From Theropithecus gelada (taxonomy: Eukaryota; Chordata; Mammalia; Primates; Cercopithecidae), in contig NC_037670.1 of assembly GCF_003255815.1 (NCBI RefSeq), positions 72,381,624 to 72,445,623 of the forward strand: a DNA stretch of 64,000 nucleotides, read 5' to 3'. The notes beneath the pieces were generated by a model. It made no database searches. It was not told the DNA's origin and saw only the letters and a list, made by a program, of their open reading frames with translations. A program made the translations under genes and the position numbers. Positions 44,588 through 56,274 of this stretch are shown in pieces; the stretch's first letter is position 1, and each line of letters opens with the position of its first letter.

Positions 44588-45421
44588 TTTTATGTTATGA
44601 AGGTGGCTTCTTTCCTTTACTTCCTTCCTTTACATTCACAGTTTGGCTGTTTGGCATAAGAGGCCTCGGTTTGAGCCCATACTGGCTTTCTACATGCTTT
44701 GTTCCCCAAGCTCAATCATTTCTAGCTTTTGATTCAAAGTGAAAAATGTATGGCTCTTCCTTTCACATGAATACTTCAAGGTCAATGTAGGGTTATTAAT
44801 TAACCAAATATTAATATTATTGTCTTTCAGGAAAGAGGAAGGCCCAATGAGAGGGAGAGTGATGGGGAACAGCTGATCACTAGAGCTGTCAGAACACAGA
44901 TTTATTAAGTTCAGCGTCTTCTAGGAGTGCAGTTCATGGCACCTCAGAACAATTACTACAGTAACATCAAACATCACTAAACATAAATCACCATAACAGA
45001 TATACTAATGATGAAAAAGTTTGAAATATCGGGATAATTACCAAAATGTGACACAGAGACACAAAGTGAGCATATGTTCAAAAATTGGCACCAGTAGATT
45101 TGCTCAACACAGGGCTGCCACAAAACTTCAATGTGTTAAAAAAGCAGTATCTGCACACTGTAATTAAGTGAAGTACAATGAAATGAGACACGCCTTATAG
45201 TTAGAAATGAGCAAAGGTCAAAATAATATATCCAAAATGCCTGAAATACATTAGAGGATCTAAAATGCACGTAACATTAACAAATTTACCATTTTGTTAT
45301 TTGGTTTAAGTTTTCACTAACTTAAATATATTTATGGAGATATTAACATTACCATAACACAATTAAGAGTTAGTAAATTATCTGGCCTTACTTATGTCTA
45401 CTTTTGCTCTCCCTATATATC

Positions 45422-45825
45422 TGTTATGGCCTGAATGTGTTCCCCAAAATTAATGTGATGGAGATTTAATTTAATCACCAATGCAACAGCATTGGGAGGT
45501 GGGGCCTAATGGGATGTATTTACATATTGAGGGCTCTGCCCTAATTAATGGGTTAAAGTCACTACAAAAAGGGCTTCTGGAATGCATTTGCTCTCTTCTG
45601 GTCCTTTATCATGTGAGGACATGGCATTCCTACCCTCTAGAATGGCAGGGAGCATCTTGGAAGGCTGATCAAGGCAGCATCTTGGAAGCAGAGAAACTGG
45701 CCCTCAGATGCTGTTGCCTTAATCTTTGACTTCTCAGCCTCCAGACTGCGAGAGAATAAATTTCTGTTCTTTATAAATTACCCAGCCTCATGTATTGTTA
45801 TAGTATCGGAAAATGGATTAAGATA
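45422..45825 (+). mobile_element. MaLR-type LTR (MST/MLT1-like), solo
   Basis: ERVL-MaLR LTR of about 404 bp starting TGTTATGGCCTGAATGTGTTCCCC. Landmarks: CAATGCAACAGCATTGGGAGGTGGGGCC, GAGGGCTCTGCCCTAATTAATGG, CAGCCTCCAGACTGCGAG, AATAAATTTCTGTTC and TTATAAATTACCCAGCCTC; it ends AAAATGGATTAAGATA. Flanks ATATC and ATATT give a near-matching 5-bp duplication. No internal part remains. Confidence 0.88.
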
Positions 45826-46249
45826 ATATTTTAAAGTGAAATTATAAGAAGAAAAAGGAGGTACATAAGAAAATATTGTCTTGGCTCACAGTCTTAAGGA
45901 TACACACACAAGCACACATATACACACACATATATGTACATATTTAAACAACGCTACAAGATTACTAAACAGTGACAAGTTGCTATGATACGAATCACTG
46001 GTTTTGTATCAGTTCAGAAAAAAAAATTTTTATTTAGATTATTTTAATTAGATCATACTTTGAAAATATGCTACATGTTGATGCATGTTTAATTATATAT
46101 TTATTTGTACAAAACAGAACTATTTCCTAGCAAGCAAAAATATCAGATATGAGTTTTCTCTGCAAATGTATGCATGAATATTACTCCAGATTCTAAGGAA
46201 AATGGCAAGGAAATGACAGAAAGATGAAAACAAAGAAGAAAAATATAAC
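45826..46249. other. Unannotated stretch
   Basis: AT-rich DNA with a short CACA/TATA patch at about 45901-45940. Nothing recognised. Confidence 0.45.
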
Positions 46250-46330
46250 ATTTGTTAAGTGCTTTATAGCCTTCAAACTGTTTTCAGATTCATTACCTCA
46301 AATTCCACAAGAGTAGATGAAATTCATTCA
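46250..46330 (+). mobile_element. MIR-like fragment
   Basis: ACATTTGTTAAGTGCTTTATAGCCTTCAAACTGTTTTCAGATTCATTACCTCA resembles the MIR 5' part. Weak. Confidence 0.45.
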
Positions 46331-46559
46331 AAGAATAATATAGCCTATAAATTACACATTCCCTCATGAAACTATTTTAAGATTAACCAGGATTATTGCA
46401 GTATTATTACATATGATGGTATTAAACCTTGAACCTAGAGAAATGCTTAAAGCAAAGAATCAAATGAAATGCTTAAATCATAACCATTAATTAATATTGT
46501 TTATAGTTCTTTATTAAGATTAATCACTCTTTAAACCTAAAACTCTAATCATTAGAAAT

Positions 46560-46680
46560 ATGACCATGGGAAAGTTGGAATTCTGTATGTCACCTCTTCA
46601 ATTATAAAACAGGGATAACCCCTTACCTGCTGTAGATAATGGACAAGGAGAGTTAACACTTTGAGGTCCTCTCTGCCTAA
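46560..46680 (-). mobile_element. MIR fragment
   Basis: TATGTCACCTCTTCAATTATAAAACAGGGATAACCCCTTACC is antisense MIR core. The ends are eroded. Confidence 0.55.
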
Positions 46681-46795
46681 AAATTATATTAATCTATAGT
46701 TTTATGAACACATTACAAAACTAGTGACCAAAAGTGATGTAAGACCTTCAGGAAGTTTATTTTGCATGAGAATTCTTTTAGAAATATAAAAGGAG

Positions 46796-47054
46796 GGCCA
46801 GGCGCAGTGGCTCATGCCTATAATCTCAGCACTTTGGGAGGCCAAGGCGGACAGATCACTTGTGGTCAGGAGTTTGAGACCAGCCTGGCCAGTATGGTGA
46901 AACCCTGTCTCTACTAAAAATACAAAAATTAGCCAGGTGTGGTGGCACACGCCTGTAATCCCAGCAACTCGGAAGCCTGAGGCAGGAGGCAGGAGGTTGC
47001 CGTGAGCCAAGATTGCACCATTGCACTCCAGTCTGGGTGGCAGAGTGAGACTGT
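46796..47054 (+). mobile_element. Alu (AluS-like) whose tail became a polypurine microsatellite
   Basis: Dimer starting GGCCAGGCGCAGTGG with a short deletion in the right arm (GGCAGGAGGCAGGAGGTTGCC). It runs straight into the polypurine tract. ATATAAA occurs just before the Alu (46784-46790) and just after the tract (47392-47398), so the tract is most simply the expanded A tail. Confidence 0.93.
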
Positions 47055-47132
47055 GAAGAAAGAAAAGAGGACAGGAGAAGGGAGGGGAGGGGATGGGAGG
47101 GGAGGGGAGGGGAGAAAGAGAGAGAGAGAGGA

Positions 47133-47216
<84 letters not shown>

Positions 47217-47217
47217 G

Positions 47218-47248
<31 letters not shown>

Positions 47249-47391
47249 GAAAGAAAGAAAGAAAGAAAAAGAAAGAGAAAGAAAGAGAGAAGGAAGGAAG
47301 GAAGGAAGGAAGGAAGGAAGGAAGGAAGGAAGGAAGGAAGGAAGGGAGGGAAAGAAAGAAAAGAGAGAGAGAGGGAGGGAGGGAAGGAAGG
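47055..47391. repeat. Compound polypurine microsatellite (GGGGA/GAAA/GA/GGAA)
   Basis: About 337 bp almost free of pyrimidines on the plus strand: GGGGA units (about 47080-47115), a long GAAA array (about 47131-47216), GA and GAAA blends, then a GGAA array (about 47290-47345) and mixed GGGA. Frames across it give Lys/Arg/Glu or Phe/Leu/Ser repeats and are not genes. Homopurine tracts of this size can form triplex DNA and vary in length between individuals. Confidence 0.97.
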
Positions 47392-47399
47392 ATATAAAT

Positions 47400-47929
47400 A
47401 TATCTGTGTTTAAAAGATATCCATTATACTGTTGTCTCATACAAGTGGTTTATATAAGTGAAATATGAGTGAAAAGGAAAATTTCATTATGTATTGAAAA
47501 ATTTTAAAGCAAGCTTTAAAAGGATTGATGATTTCATATGGTAGCTATTTTCGTTTAAACGCAATAAAAGGAAAATGGGATAAGTCATATGACATCTTAC
47601 CAATCATGTTTAATTAAAACATCTCTTCCTCTTTCACCTCCAACTGCTTTGCTATGGCAATGACAAATAAACACTAAATTGAATAAACATTTAATGTGTC
47701 AACTCATGTTAAATACAAATTTAACTGCTTTAGGTACACATACACACACGTATCACTTTCATGAATTTTTAATTTCTACATCATTTTTCTATTATATGTA
47801 TTGTATATATATATCTCTATCATAAATATGAAGACATGTTTAGACACACAAATTTTAGAATTATTTATTTTTCAAAATAGCCTGGTTATAATAACTAAAT
47901 ATATTGAGAAAATAAACTTGGATCTACTT
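47400..47929. other. Unannotated AT-rich stretch
   Basis: AT-rich, with a TATATATATCTCTAT patch near 47805. No gene or nameable repeat. Confidence 0.45.
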
Positions 47930-48429
47930 GTAAGTCTGTCTTTGTTTATCATTCAACTTTATTGATGTGCAATTTATATACAGTAAAATTCACCCCTTTT
48001 TGTTCACAGATTTGTGAGTTTTGACAAATGAATAGTCATGTAACCACTATTACCATCAAGATATACACTATTTTCATCATCCCCCGCAAAAAAATCTGTT
48101 GTGTCTCTTTATAGTTAATCCCTGCCTTTCACTGCCAGCTCCTGGCAACTCCTGAGCCTGTTTTCTGTCTCTATAAATTTTGCCTTTTCTAGAATGTCAT
48201 ACAAATGGAATATACAGTATATAGCCCTTCACCTCGGCTTCTTTCACTTAGCATAATGCATCTGTGATTCATCCATGTTGTTACATATATCTGTAGTTCT
48301 GTTACTTTTCATATTGCTAAGTGGTATTCCATTGATTGGATGTATTCCATTATTTGTTTGCTCATTTAGCAGTTGAAAGGCACTGAGGTTATTTCCTACT
48401 TGTAAGTCTTTCTTAACATGGCAGATCAT
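47930..48429 (-). mobile_element. Old L1 (L1M-type) 3' fragment, antisense
   Basis: GTGCAATTTATATACAGTAAAATTCACCCC, CATGTAACCACTATTACCATCAAGATA, TTTTCTAGAATGTCATACAAATGGAATA, TTTCACTTAGCATAATGC and TGGTATTCCATTGATTGGATG follow the antisense of an old L1 3' region. Far more diverged than the full-length L1 at 38-44 kb. Confidence 0.85.
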
Positions 48430-48625
48430 AAGGCAGCATAGTATTGTGGTTAAAAGCTTAGGTTTTTGAGCTAGACAGATATGAGTTCCAATCTCAGGTC
48501 CAATGTCAACTTGTACCTTTGAGGAAATTACTTATATTCTTGGAGTTATAGTATTGTTGTGAAGATTAAACTAGTATGTGGCCTGTAAATTGATAAGTGT
48601 CTGCTGTTATTATTACTACTGTCCC
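48430..48625 (-). mobile_element. MIR
   Basis: Antisense MIR: AGCATAGTATTGTGGTTAAAAGC, GAGTTCCAATCTCAGGTCC, GAGGAAATTACTTATATTC and GTTGTGAAGATTAAACTAG. Confidence 0.75.
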
Positions 48626-48689
48626 TAGTGCTCAAACTCTCTTCTAATTCCAGTCTTGAAACTAATCCCAAATTTAACACTATCTATCA

Positions 48690-48840
48690 CCTTAGAGCTT
48701 TTGCTATATTCGTCACTTAAAACAGCCCACCCCTTCTCTCTGCTTGCCTCCTGCAAGACCCAAGTTCCTCTTGCTCCAGGAGGACTTCTCTAACTCACAG
48801 TTCACATTGAGATTGCCATTCTGCACATTCTTATAGCAGG
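48690..48840 (+). mobile_element. L2 fragment
   Basis: CTGCTTGCCTCCTGCAAGACCCAAGTTCC followed by CCAGGAGGACTTCTCTAACTC follows an L2 3' portion. Confidence 0.55.
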
Positions 48841-48844
48841 CATC

Positions 48845-48995
48845 ATCCAGTCTGGTAGCCACTACTCACATGTGGCTTTAAACACTTAAATTTTATTTAG
48901 TTAAATAAAATTTAAATCCAGTTCCTCAGTCACAAGAGCCACATTTCAAGTGCTCAACAGCAAAATGGCTAGTGGCTGCCATATTGGGCAATGAG
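48845..48995. mobile_element. Short palindromic DNA transposon (hAT-like MITE)
   Basis: Left end CAGTCTGGTAGCCACTACTCACATG and right end CATGGCTAGTGGCTGCCATATTGGG-like wording (AAAATGGCTAGTGGCTGCC) are inverted. The centre is TTTTATTTAGTTAAATAAAATTTAAAT. This is a known type of mammalian inverted-repeat element; I leave its family name open. Confidence 0.7.
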
Positions 48996-49286
48996 GATGT
49001 TGAATATTTTAATCATCACAGCGATTCCCATTTTAAGTTCTAAGTTAAAAACACTGCCTAACACTTAAAACTATATAATTCTATATAGAACGGAAAAAAC
49101 TAATAATCAGCAGACATTGACTGAGCTCCTATTCTGTGCAAGACATTTTACCTTAAGCAATGATACAGCATCTTTCAGGGGAACTTGAACCACCTGGACA
49201 ATTATATAAAATAAATTTAAAAGAAGAAATGATTACCAAGGTCTGGCAGGTGAAAGAAAAAAAAAAGTCATTAAAATTTAGAAGTT

Positions 49287-49586
49287 GGCCAAGCACAGTG
49301 GCTCTCACCTGTAACCCTAGTACATTGGAGGCCAAGACGGATGGATTGCTTGAACCCAGGAGTTCAAGACCAGCCTAGGCAACATGACAAAACCCTCATC
49401 TCTATAAAAAATACAAAAATTAGCCAGGTGTGGTGGTGCACACCTGTAACCCCGGGTACTTGAAAGGCTGAGGTGAGAGGATCACCAGAACCTGGGAGGT
49501 CGAGGCCACAGTGAGACACAATTGCACCAAAACACTCCAGCCTGGGTGCCACAGTGAGATCCTGTCTCAAGAAACAAAACAAAAAA
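49287..49586 (+). mobile_element. AluJ-like, diverged
   Basis: Dimer starting GGCCAAGCACAGTGGCTC with old-type changes (GATTGCTTGAACCCAGGAGTTCAAGACCAGCCTAGGC, GAGGCCACAGTGAGACAC). Tail AAGAAACAAAACAAAAAAG. Confidence 0.92.
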
Positions 49587-49587
49587 G

Positions 49588-49756
49588 TTTAGAGGCATGT
49601 GTGGTGGCTCACACCTAAAATCCCAACACTTTGGGAGGCCAATTGGGGTAAGATGGGTTGAGCCTAGGAGTTCATCACCAGCCTGGGAAACATACCAAGA
49701 TCTTGCCTCTACGAAAAAGTAATTGGCAGGGAGGGTAAAGCAGGAGGATCCACTTT
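49588..49756 (+). mobile_element. Alu left-monomer remnant (FLAM/AluJ-like) in tandem with the previous Alu
   Basis: TAGAGGCATGTGTGGTGGCTCACACC to AAGCAGGAGGATCC is a single, eroded Alu left arm directly behind the A tail of the AluJ, in the same orientation. Confidence 0.75.
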
Positions 49757-50539
49757 GTCAAAAGATCTACGGAATCACAACACAATGTTCTGCCTAGATT
49801 TGTCTCAAGCTAAAGGTGTCTCAAGGAAAAGGTAAGCTTTTAAAGTCCAAACCTTGAATGAGAAAATCATTGTGTTTTCAGAGAAGAAGGCAAAGCAAAG
49901 ACAACAACAGTTAAATTTGACTACTGGAAGACTCATTTCAGAATATACCTTAAAAAGTCACTATATGTCTCATGAATCAATCCATACACTATATCACCCA
50001 CCCCTCTGGCACAAGGTCATGACTCACTGTCTGAAACCACAATGCTTATAGAATCCTCAAACGTTCAAGGGTAACTACATTTGGTTCAATTTAGCAACGG
50101 AAAGAGAGCTCATTAAGAATTCCCCATTTTCCCCACTACAGTCCCTTACCATGAGAAGCCACCTACAACTGCCAGAGCTGATGGGATTATTCCAGTTTCA
50201 TCTTCTCAAGGAGGATTCTGAGAACCACTGAAGGGTAAGTTTAAAGGTGAATCATCAAAGCCAGTTTAAATGTTTTGAAAAGATTAAGGCATGAAATTAT
50301 CATTTACAATGCACTTGCCTTAGAAGATCCTGGTTTTCTACTTTTCCATTTACACAAGAATGTCACGAGATCCTCCTGAGAGGAAGCAGAATGTTAAGAT
50401 ACCCTGGGAAGTCAGAGTCATTACTATCACTCCCAAGGCAGCTATAATGGCAGGAGAAAAGTATCCAGTGTAAATAGTTTGCCACAGTGGAGCCTTACGT
50501 TACTATATACACAACATGGGATTTAGGGCAATATCCATA
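49757..50539. other. Unannotated stretch
   Basis: Unique DNA. No gene or nameable repeat. Confidence 0.45.
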
Positions 50540-50745
50540 TGCCAATCCCAGTTCTATCACCGTCTAGCTGGGTGACCCTCATTTAATTCCTTAATTTCTC
50601 CTGTCATCAGTTTATTCATCTGTAAACTGGGGTAACACTGTCCTTAATTACTTTGATGGAGTGTTGTGATGGTCAAATGAAATAATGGCTGGGAAAACAC
50701 TTTGCAATCTGTAGATCACTATGCACATGGGAACTATTATCTGGT
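50540..50745 (-). mobile_element. MIR
   Basis: Antisense MIR: CCAGTTCTATCACCGTCTAGCTGGGTGACCC, CAGTTTATTCATCTGTAAACTGGGG and AAAACACTTTGCAATCTG. Confidence 0.8.
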
Positions 50746-53700
50746 CTTTTCGCCTAAAACACTGCTCCTTGGAGTTCACTTAGCCTGGGATTTTCCAACT
50801 TCACTTCTAAAAGAACATTTTTGGAGCTACTCAAATGAAGACTTAGACAAAATATGAGTATCTGTTTTCTGCTTTTTTTCTGATCCAAGGAACTTGCTTC
50901 CTTTCACAGATTTAGCTCTTTATGTCATTAACTAAATTTAAATCATGCCTAAAGACTTACTTGTTTGGCAGCACAGTTTAATATCCTGTTTGGTTTGATT
51001 TTTTAAATTCTTTTGTAAAGCACTCCAAGATGTTTGCATGAAGATCACTCAACAAATGGAAGCCTCTCTCGAATAATACACACACAAGGACACACCCACA
51101 TCAATGAGAAGAAACATAACACAGACTTTTGTTAACTTGGTAAAACAAGTGCTCAAAAAACAATTCCTAAAATTACATTCGATGCCACACTGTATGACCT
51201 CTTCTTGACTGAGAGAGCCTTAACCCCATCAAAACTGCCTTAAAGCTAAGGTAATCTGGTAGAATTCAAGCCCACCAACTTATATAGAGAAATGTAAGTG
51301 TATGCTTCAACACAGACACAATATTTTCCATGAAGCAGGCATCCTGGCAAGTAAAAATTCCCTCATGTTTCAGCATGTATCGAGAGACTCACCATCAGAT
51401 CCTGAACTGCGTTACATAAGCACAATAACCTTATTGTTAGCAGCTGTGTATTGGTCAGCATTGCACAACTGACCAGGTGCATGGCAGGATGGAGTTTTGT
51501 CTTTATCCAAAGATTCAGAGTAGATGGGCTCAGGACTTGCTCTATGAAGGCAATACATTAATTCCAAGCCATCAGGATTATTATAATCCACAAGATACTT
51601 TGCCAATTTATGCATATGTGGTAAAAATTAACGCATGTAATAGATACCAAAAGAGCCATTGGTTTAATGTGGAGGCATTCCTTTCACTTCTGAATGTTTA
51701 AGAATTCATTTTGAATGTAACTATCTGGAAGTGAAGGTAAAATAATTGACTTGATGACACTAAATATCATCAGACAATCCCAGGGAAGACATATTTAAAC
51801 TACCAACAGCAAGGGTATGTGATTTTCAATGATCACTTTATGATAAAGGTATAATACTAAAAAGTATTCATTAGAAAAGCCAAGGAAAGATCAACCCATA
51901 TAGGAAAGAAGAGTTTCTAAAATTGAAAAAAAAAAAAAAATTGAGAAATTTATCTCCCTGTATACTCAAGAAAAAACTTCAATTACTTGAAATTAACAAT
52001 GAAGATTCTGACTTTTATATTGCCTTATGACAGGATTTCAAAGGCTGTTTTCTCACCTTTGCTCTTTACTTGAGTTTAAATACTTTAAAGTGTATTTTCC
52101 TTTATGGATATACCACCCCATTCAATTCATTTGTTGATTTCAAAAGCTTCCAATACCAGCTAGTTGTTATTTAAGGGTACTATGCTGCAAGGCAAATTAT
52201 TGAGCTGCTAGTTTTTGTGTTCTGTATTTTCACAGTCAGTTTTTTTGTTATTACGTTGATTTAGTTTTTAAGAAATGTTTACTTATATATAAAATACAGC
52301 TGATCCAAAATTCCTTATGAAAATAAATGACAATATTTAGGATATACTAATAATATCAGCATTACTATTACAGAAAATGCCCTGTATTGACATTATTAAA
52401 CCACTTTTCTAAACTTTTTGGATACAGAACTAATGTATCCTGAGTATGTGCCCTGTGACAGCCATGGAGTTAAGGGTCCACCCATTAAGGAAGCTACAAT
52501 GAGTTTCCTCAATGTATAGATGAGGAAGTTGAAGCAAAGTCATTAGAGAAAGCTGAAGTTATCTACTCCAGAGCACTTACTCTGCACCAGCAACCTAACA
52601 ATGAGGGTGTTTGCAGCTGCAATTAACAGAGGATGAGCAGGACTTCTGCTCTAGCATACGAAGAAAGGAACTCCATTTTCAAGTTTAGGCCACAGGCTTG
52701 CCTTCAGGACAGGTAAAAATAGTGTCTATAAATAGAGGATTATCAAATACCCAAATTATGAATTACGTTTATGGCACTTTTATTTATGAAAAACATTCAA
52801 CTCAAGACCCTGTGCCTCAATTATAATAGTTTAGTGGCAAAATATTGACTAATTTCAGTTCTGTCTGTGAAATAATAATGGAATTCAAATATCTCATTGT
52901 TGAGAGACACTAAAACCAATACACAATTTATTAATATGGCCTCAGGAAATCACGTACAGATTATATCAATAAAGTATGTACTTCACAATACTGCAAGTAA
53001 CACCATTTTGAAGGGGACAGACTCCACATTCAGACTCTATTTTAGCTTGTAATCTGTGATGACCTTACAGAAAATGGAATGGTTTTGTGTTTGTTTATTG
53101 TTTCTGAAAGCAATCTCTCTTGGTGACTTTTCTTTATTTTTGTTATAGAGAGCGATGTCTGTTTGTCCAGAACTGTAATTTACAGTAAGTTCTGGGTGAG
53201 ACTGTGCATGTCCCTGTTCAATACTTTCAGTACCAAAGTGGAAAGAAGAAAGATTGCATTTCCTTCCTTGTTTTATTTTATGTTTCCTTTCTCTGTTTTA
53301 TTTCCTCAAATTAGTCATGCAGGAGCAGGGACATTTATTTCTGTGCCCAGTGGTCTCTTCTATTTAATTTCTTAGGCCAGTTATTACAAATAAAGAAGTG
53401 ACTTGGACTCCTTGAGATTCTCTCTGGTCACTTTCCAGGTGGACTTTTCTTTCCCGGCTGTAAATGGCAAAACGAGCAGAGCCTCCATAAATTAGGCACT
53501 ATTTGTACTACATCTTGCAGAAATTATTTAAATATTCTAGCCTATGGGTGTTCCTATTTCTTACTTCCTCTGCAAATGGTCTTTGATAGATATCAGGGGA
53601 AAAATATACACACACACACATCATTTGGAAGATAGAGTGTTAAATATGCATGATAAAATCATGATCTTGAAAGAAAAATAAAGTAACCCTCCACAATTAA

Positions 53701-53874
53701 TCCATGTGGCTTCCTTCATGATGAATGTATTTTAGGGAAAAATTAATTTCCATATCTTTCCCCAGGAAAACAATAAAAACTAGAAAAACAAATTACTTTA
53801 CCTCTTCTGCCTTTAGTTTTAAAAGTAAATCAAGGTATGTCAAGTTTGCAGATTTTCTGGAAATCCTGAAATGG
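50746..53874. other. Long unannotated AT-rich stretch
   Basis: About 3.1 kb. A weak MIR-like patch at 52470-52560 (ATGTATAGATGAGGAAGTTGAAGC) and an A15 run near 51930 are the only signals. Short frames at 51412-51615 (minus), 53163-53375 and 53725-53973 have no recognisable family. No gene called. Confidence 0.45.
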
Positions 53875-54160
53875 AACGTACTCCTTAGCTGGCTAACTAC
53901 CTCCTGGCTTAAATTTCACTTAGGTGCTACATTTCCTCATCTAAATTATGTTCCTCACATCAGTCTCTCATAGCACCATTTTCATTCTTGTATGACCATA
54001 CCTGCAATTATAGAATTTTTAATTTCCTACCTCCACAAGTTAATTGTAAACTGTTTTTCTTAAATTTTATTTTAACCATTATACCCAGTGCCTATCACAG
54101 TACCTGGTACATAATACACACTCAATAAATATGTATTGAATTAATGATTAAATAAATAGT
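53875..54160 (+). mobile_element. L2 3' end
   Basis: TTAAATTTCACTTAGGTGCTACATTTCC, CTACCTCCACAAGTTAATTG, CCCAGTGCCTATCACAGTACCTGGTACATAATACACACTCAATAAATATG: the sense L2 3' end with its closing AATAAAT. Confidence 0.8.
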
Positions 54161-54251
54161 GAAGCAGACAACAGGGATTTTTACTGCTTAATGAAGTAAA
54201 ATACAGTGTCATAATGTCTCGCTAGTACATCTTCACACTAATCTAAAATTA

Positions 54252-54576
54252 CAGTCATGTGTTGCTTAACAACAGGAATTCTTTCTGAAAAATGTGTTAT
54301 TAGGCATTTCATCATTTTGCAAACATTATAAGTGTACTTACACAAATCTATTAATAGATGACATAGCCTACTATACACCTAGGCTATATGGTACAGCCTG
54401 TTCTTAGGCTACAAACCTATACATTTCACTGTGCTGAATACTGTAGGCGATTGTAACAAAATGGTATTTGTGTATCTAAACATAAAAAAGTACAGTAAAA
54501 ATTTAGTTGTAATCTCATGGAACCACTGTCCATGTGGTCTGTCATTGACCAAAACATCATACATGGCACATGACTG
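54252..54576. mobile_element. Tigger-group short DNA transposon, complete
   Basis: Terminal inverted repeats CAGTCATGTG (left) and CACATGACTG (right) are perfect over 10 bp, and a TA precedes the left end (54250-54251). Internal landmarks: GTTGCTTAACAAC, AGCCTACTATACACCTAGGCTATATGG, CTGAATACTGTAGGCGATTGTAAC, and GGTCTGTCATTGACC near the right end. About 325 bp with no coding capacity. A TcMar-Tigger relative; exact family name left open. Confidence 0.85.
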
Positions 54577-56270
54577 CCCTAATCAAGAAATGTCCTGTGC
54601 CTTTCTCTTAATCCACCACAATGTCTCTGCTTTGTGAAGTCATGATGGTCAAATTTCTTACTGAGGCTCCAAACAAAATGCAAGGTAAGGCCAAATATAC
54701 CACCTGGGATATTCTGAAGTTCTGGTTTGACCTTTCACAGCATGGCCTGGGTTTTGGGAGATGCGATGTTAAATATGTGTGATAAAATGAAAGCAATTCA
54801 AAAGACAATACAGCTAGGTAGATATACCTAAGCAAGCTACAAGTCTTCTAGCACCGTTCTTAAACTTCCTTCACTAATAACACAAATAGTTTAAATGCTA
54901 ATAGGACATATTTTAAATATATTTTCTAAGTATTATAGAATGGTCTCTACCTTTCAGCAAACTATCATTTCATATGAAAGAGACAGACTAATTGATCAAG
55001 AGATAGATAAATGTATATATGTATGATATTTATGTACTATATATACACAATATTACATACTATGTACATATTCTATGTATTGCATATTGAAAAATATACC
55101 TTGTTCACGCTCATGTTTCGCTCAACTAATGGATTTCTCTTTATAATTGTGCATTGCAAAAACAAAGCTCTAGATGAAACATTTCCAGTGACTTAATCAT
55201 TAGAGACATAATAAAACTAGATAATCTAGGCAAAAGTTGAGGTTTCTTTCCTCACAGTGTCTATTTGGCTATGCAGATTGTTTCATATCATTGGATAAGT
55301 TACTTTACAATTATCTCTTTAATCTTAGAATAAACCTGACCTGATAGGTGAACTATTTCAGAAGGAAAGGCAGGAGGAAGAAATGCTGACTCTGCCTAAT
55401 CCCTAAACCATCCTACTCTGCTCCAGGTAGGTCTCCTTAAGAACAGTACAGGGACTGTGCTTTGGCCTCACATTGGGTGTGTCAGCTAAGGTCCTCAAGA
55501 CTCTGCAGTGTCATTCACGTGGACTGCAATGCTCTAGTCCTGACTTCTCCAACAAAGTTCCCGCTTCATTTAAATATCTGCTGTTGAGCATTACACTGTC
55601 TCCTGACTAAAACCCTCTGGAATCTAAACACCCACGTGCTACAGCACCCCCACACCATTTATGTCTGTTTCCATAAAAATAGATGTCCACTTGTTTACAT
55701 GTTTTCTCTGTGTCCTTTCATGTGTCTGTCTGGCTAAAGTGAAGGACTGCAGAGTATTTCCTGCAACCCAACCACAACAGGAAGACTCAGCTCTATCCTT
55801 GGACCACCAGGGGGATCCCAGTGTGGGCCTGATGTGTGGGGGTGAAAGCTGCATTGTCTCCCAGCTTCTCAACGGCCCCCAAGTTGCCAGTGAAAACAGA
55901 AGAAATTCACAAAGCCCAGAAACCAGGGCTCAGGTTGTCATAAGGCAGGGGTGAAATGTTACTTCGGTTTCTACAGATCACTAAGTTCATTTAACCATGG
56001 AAATGTGATGCTGGTAACTGCCAAGAAAAGGTGAGATGCCAGTGACAGTCTTCAAGTGTTGAAATGTGTCCCCTCGATTGATTTCACCATTTACTTTTCT
56101 GAGGTTCTAATGGCAGATCACAAAAAGTTATTTTAAAAAAAAGAAATAGTCCACTAGATGGTGAGCTCTATGAGGTCAGAAAGGACTACTATTTTGTCTG
56201 TTGTTGTCATTATTGTTGTTGTTCATTATTGTACTGTTCCTGGAGCCAAGCACGGTACTCAACACATTGC
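54577..56270. other. Unannotated stretch
   Basis: Includes an AT-rich TATA/TATG patch (about 55008-55090). A 97-codon frame at 55661-55954 and its minus-strand counterpart have no recognisable family. A CTCF-like motif lies at 55801-55819. Confidence 0.45.
55801..55819 (+). promoter_or_regulatory. Possible CTCF-like site
   Basis: GGACCACCAGGGGGATCCC matches the CCACCAGGGGG core of the CTCF consensus but has AT where GC is preferred. Same orientation as the stronger site at 23897. Weak to moderate. Confidence 0.4.
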
Positions 56271-56274
56271 AGGC

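Larger units (their letters stand above)
44010..45196 (-). mobile_element. Tigger1 DNA transposon, second part
   Basis: Resumes at AAATTGCTCCTTGATCCATGGGCTGC, continuing the Tigger1 consensus exactly where the first part stops. Holds the transposase N-terminal and middle parts on the minus strand, and the right end GAAATGAGACACGCCT, the mutated inverse of CAGGCATACC. About 250 bp around 44615 are missing (CTTTCCTTTACTTCCTTCC joins parts normally apart). The transposase start codon has mutated (TTG for ATG near 44785). Without the L1 the Tigger1 totals about 2.15 kb, against roughly 2.4 kb for a full copy. Confidence 0.93.

Noticed and set aside
46856..47440. Open frames of 194, 131 and 106 codons (Phe/Leu/Ser-rich on minus, Lys/Arg/Glu-rich on plus)
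   Set aside because: They are translations of the polypurine microsatellite and the adjoining Alu. Low complexity and open in several frames at once, so not genes.
55661..55954. A 97-codon frame ending in GTRAQVVIRQG-like wording
   Set aside because: No recognisable family, an opposing frame covers the same bases, and there are no splice or promoter signals I can support.
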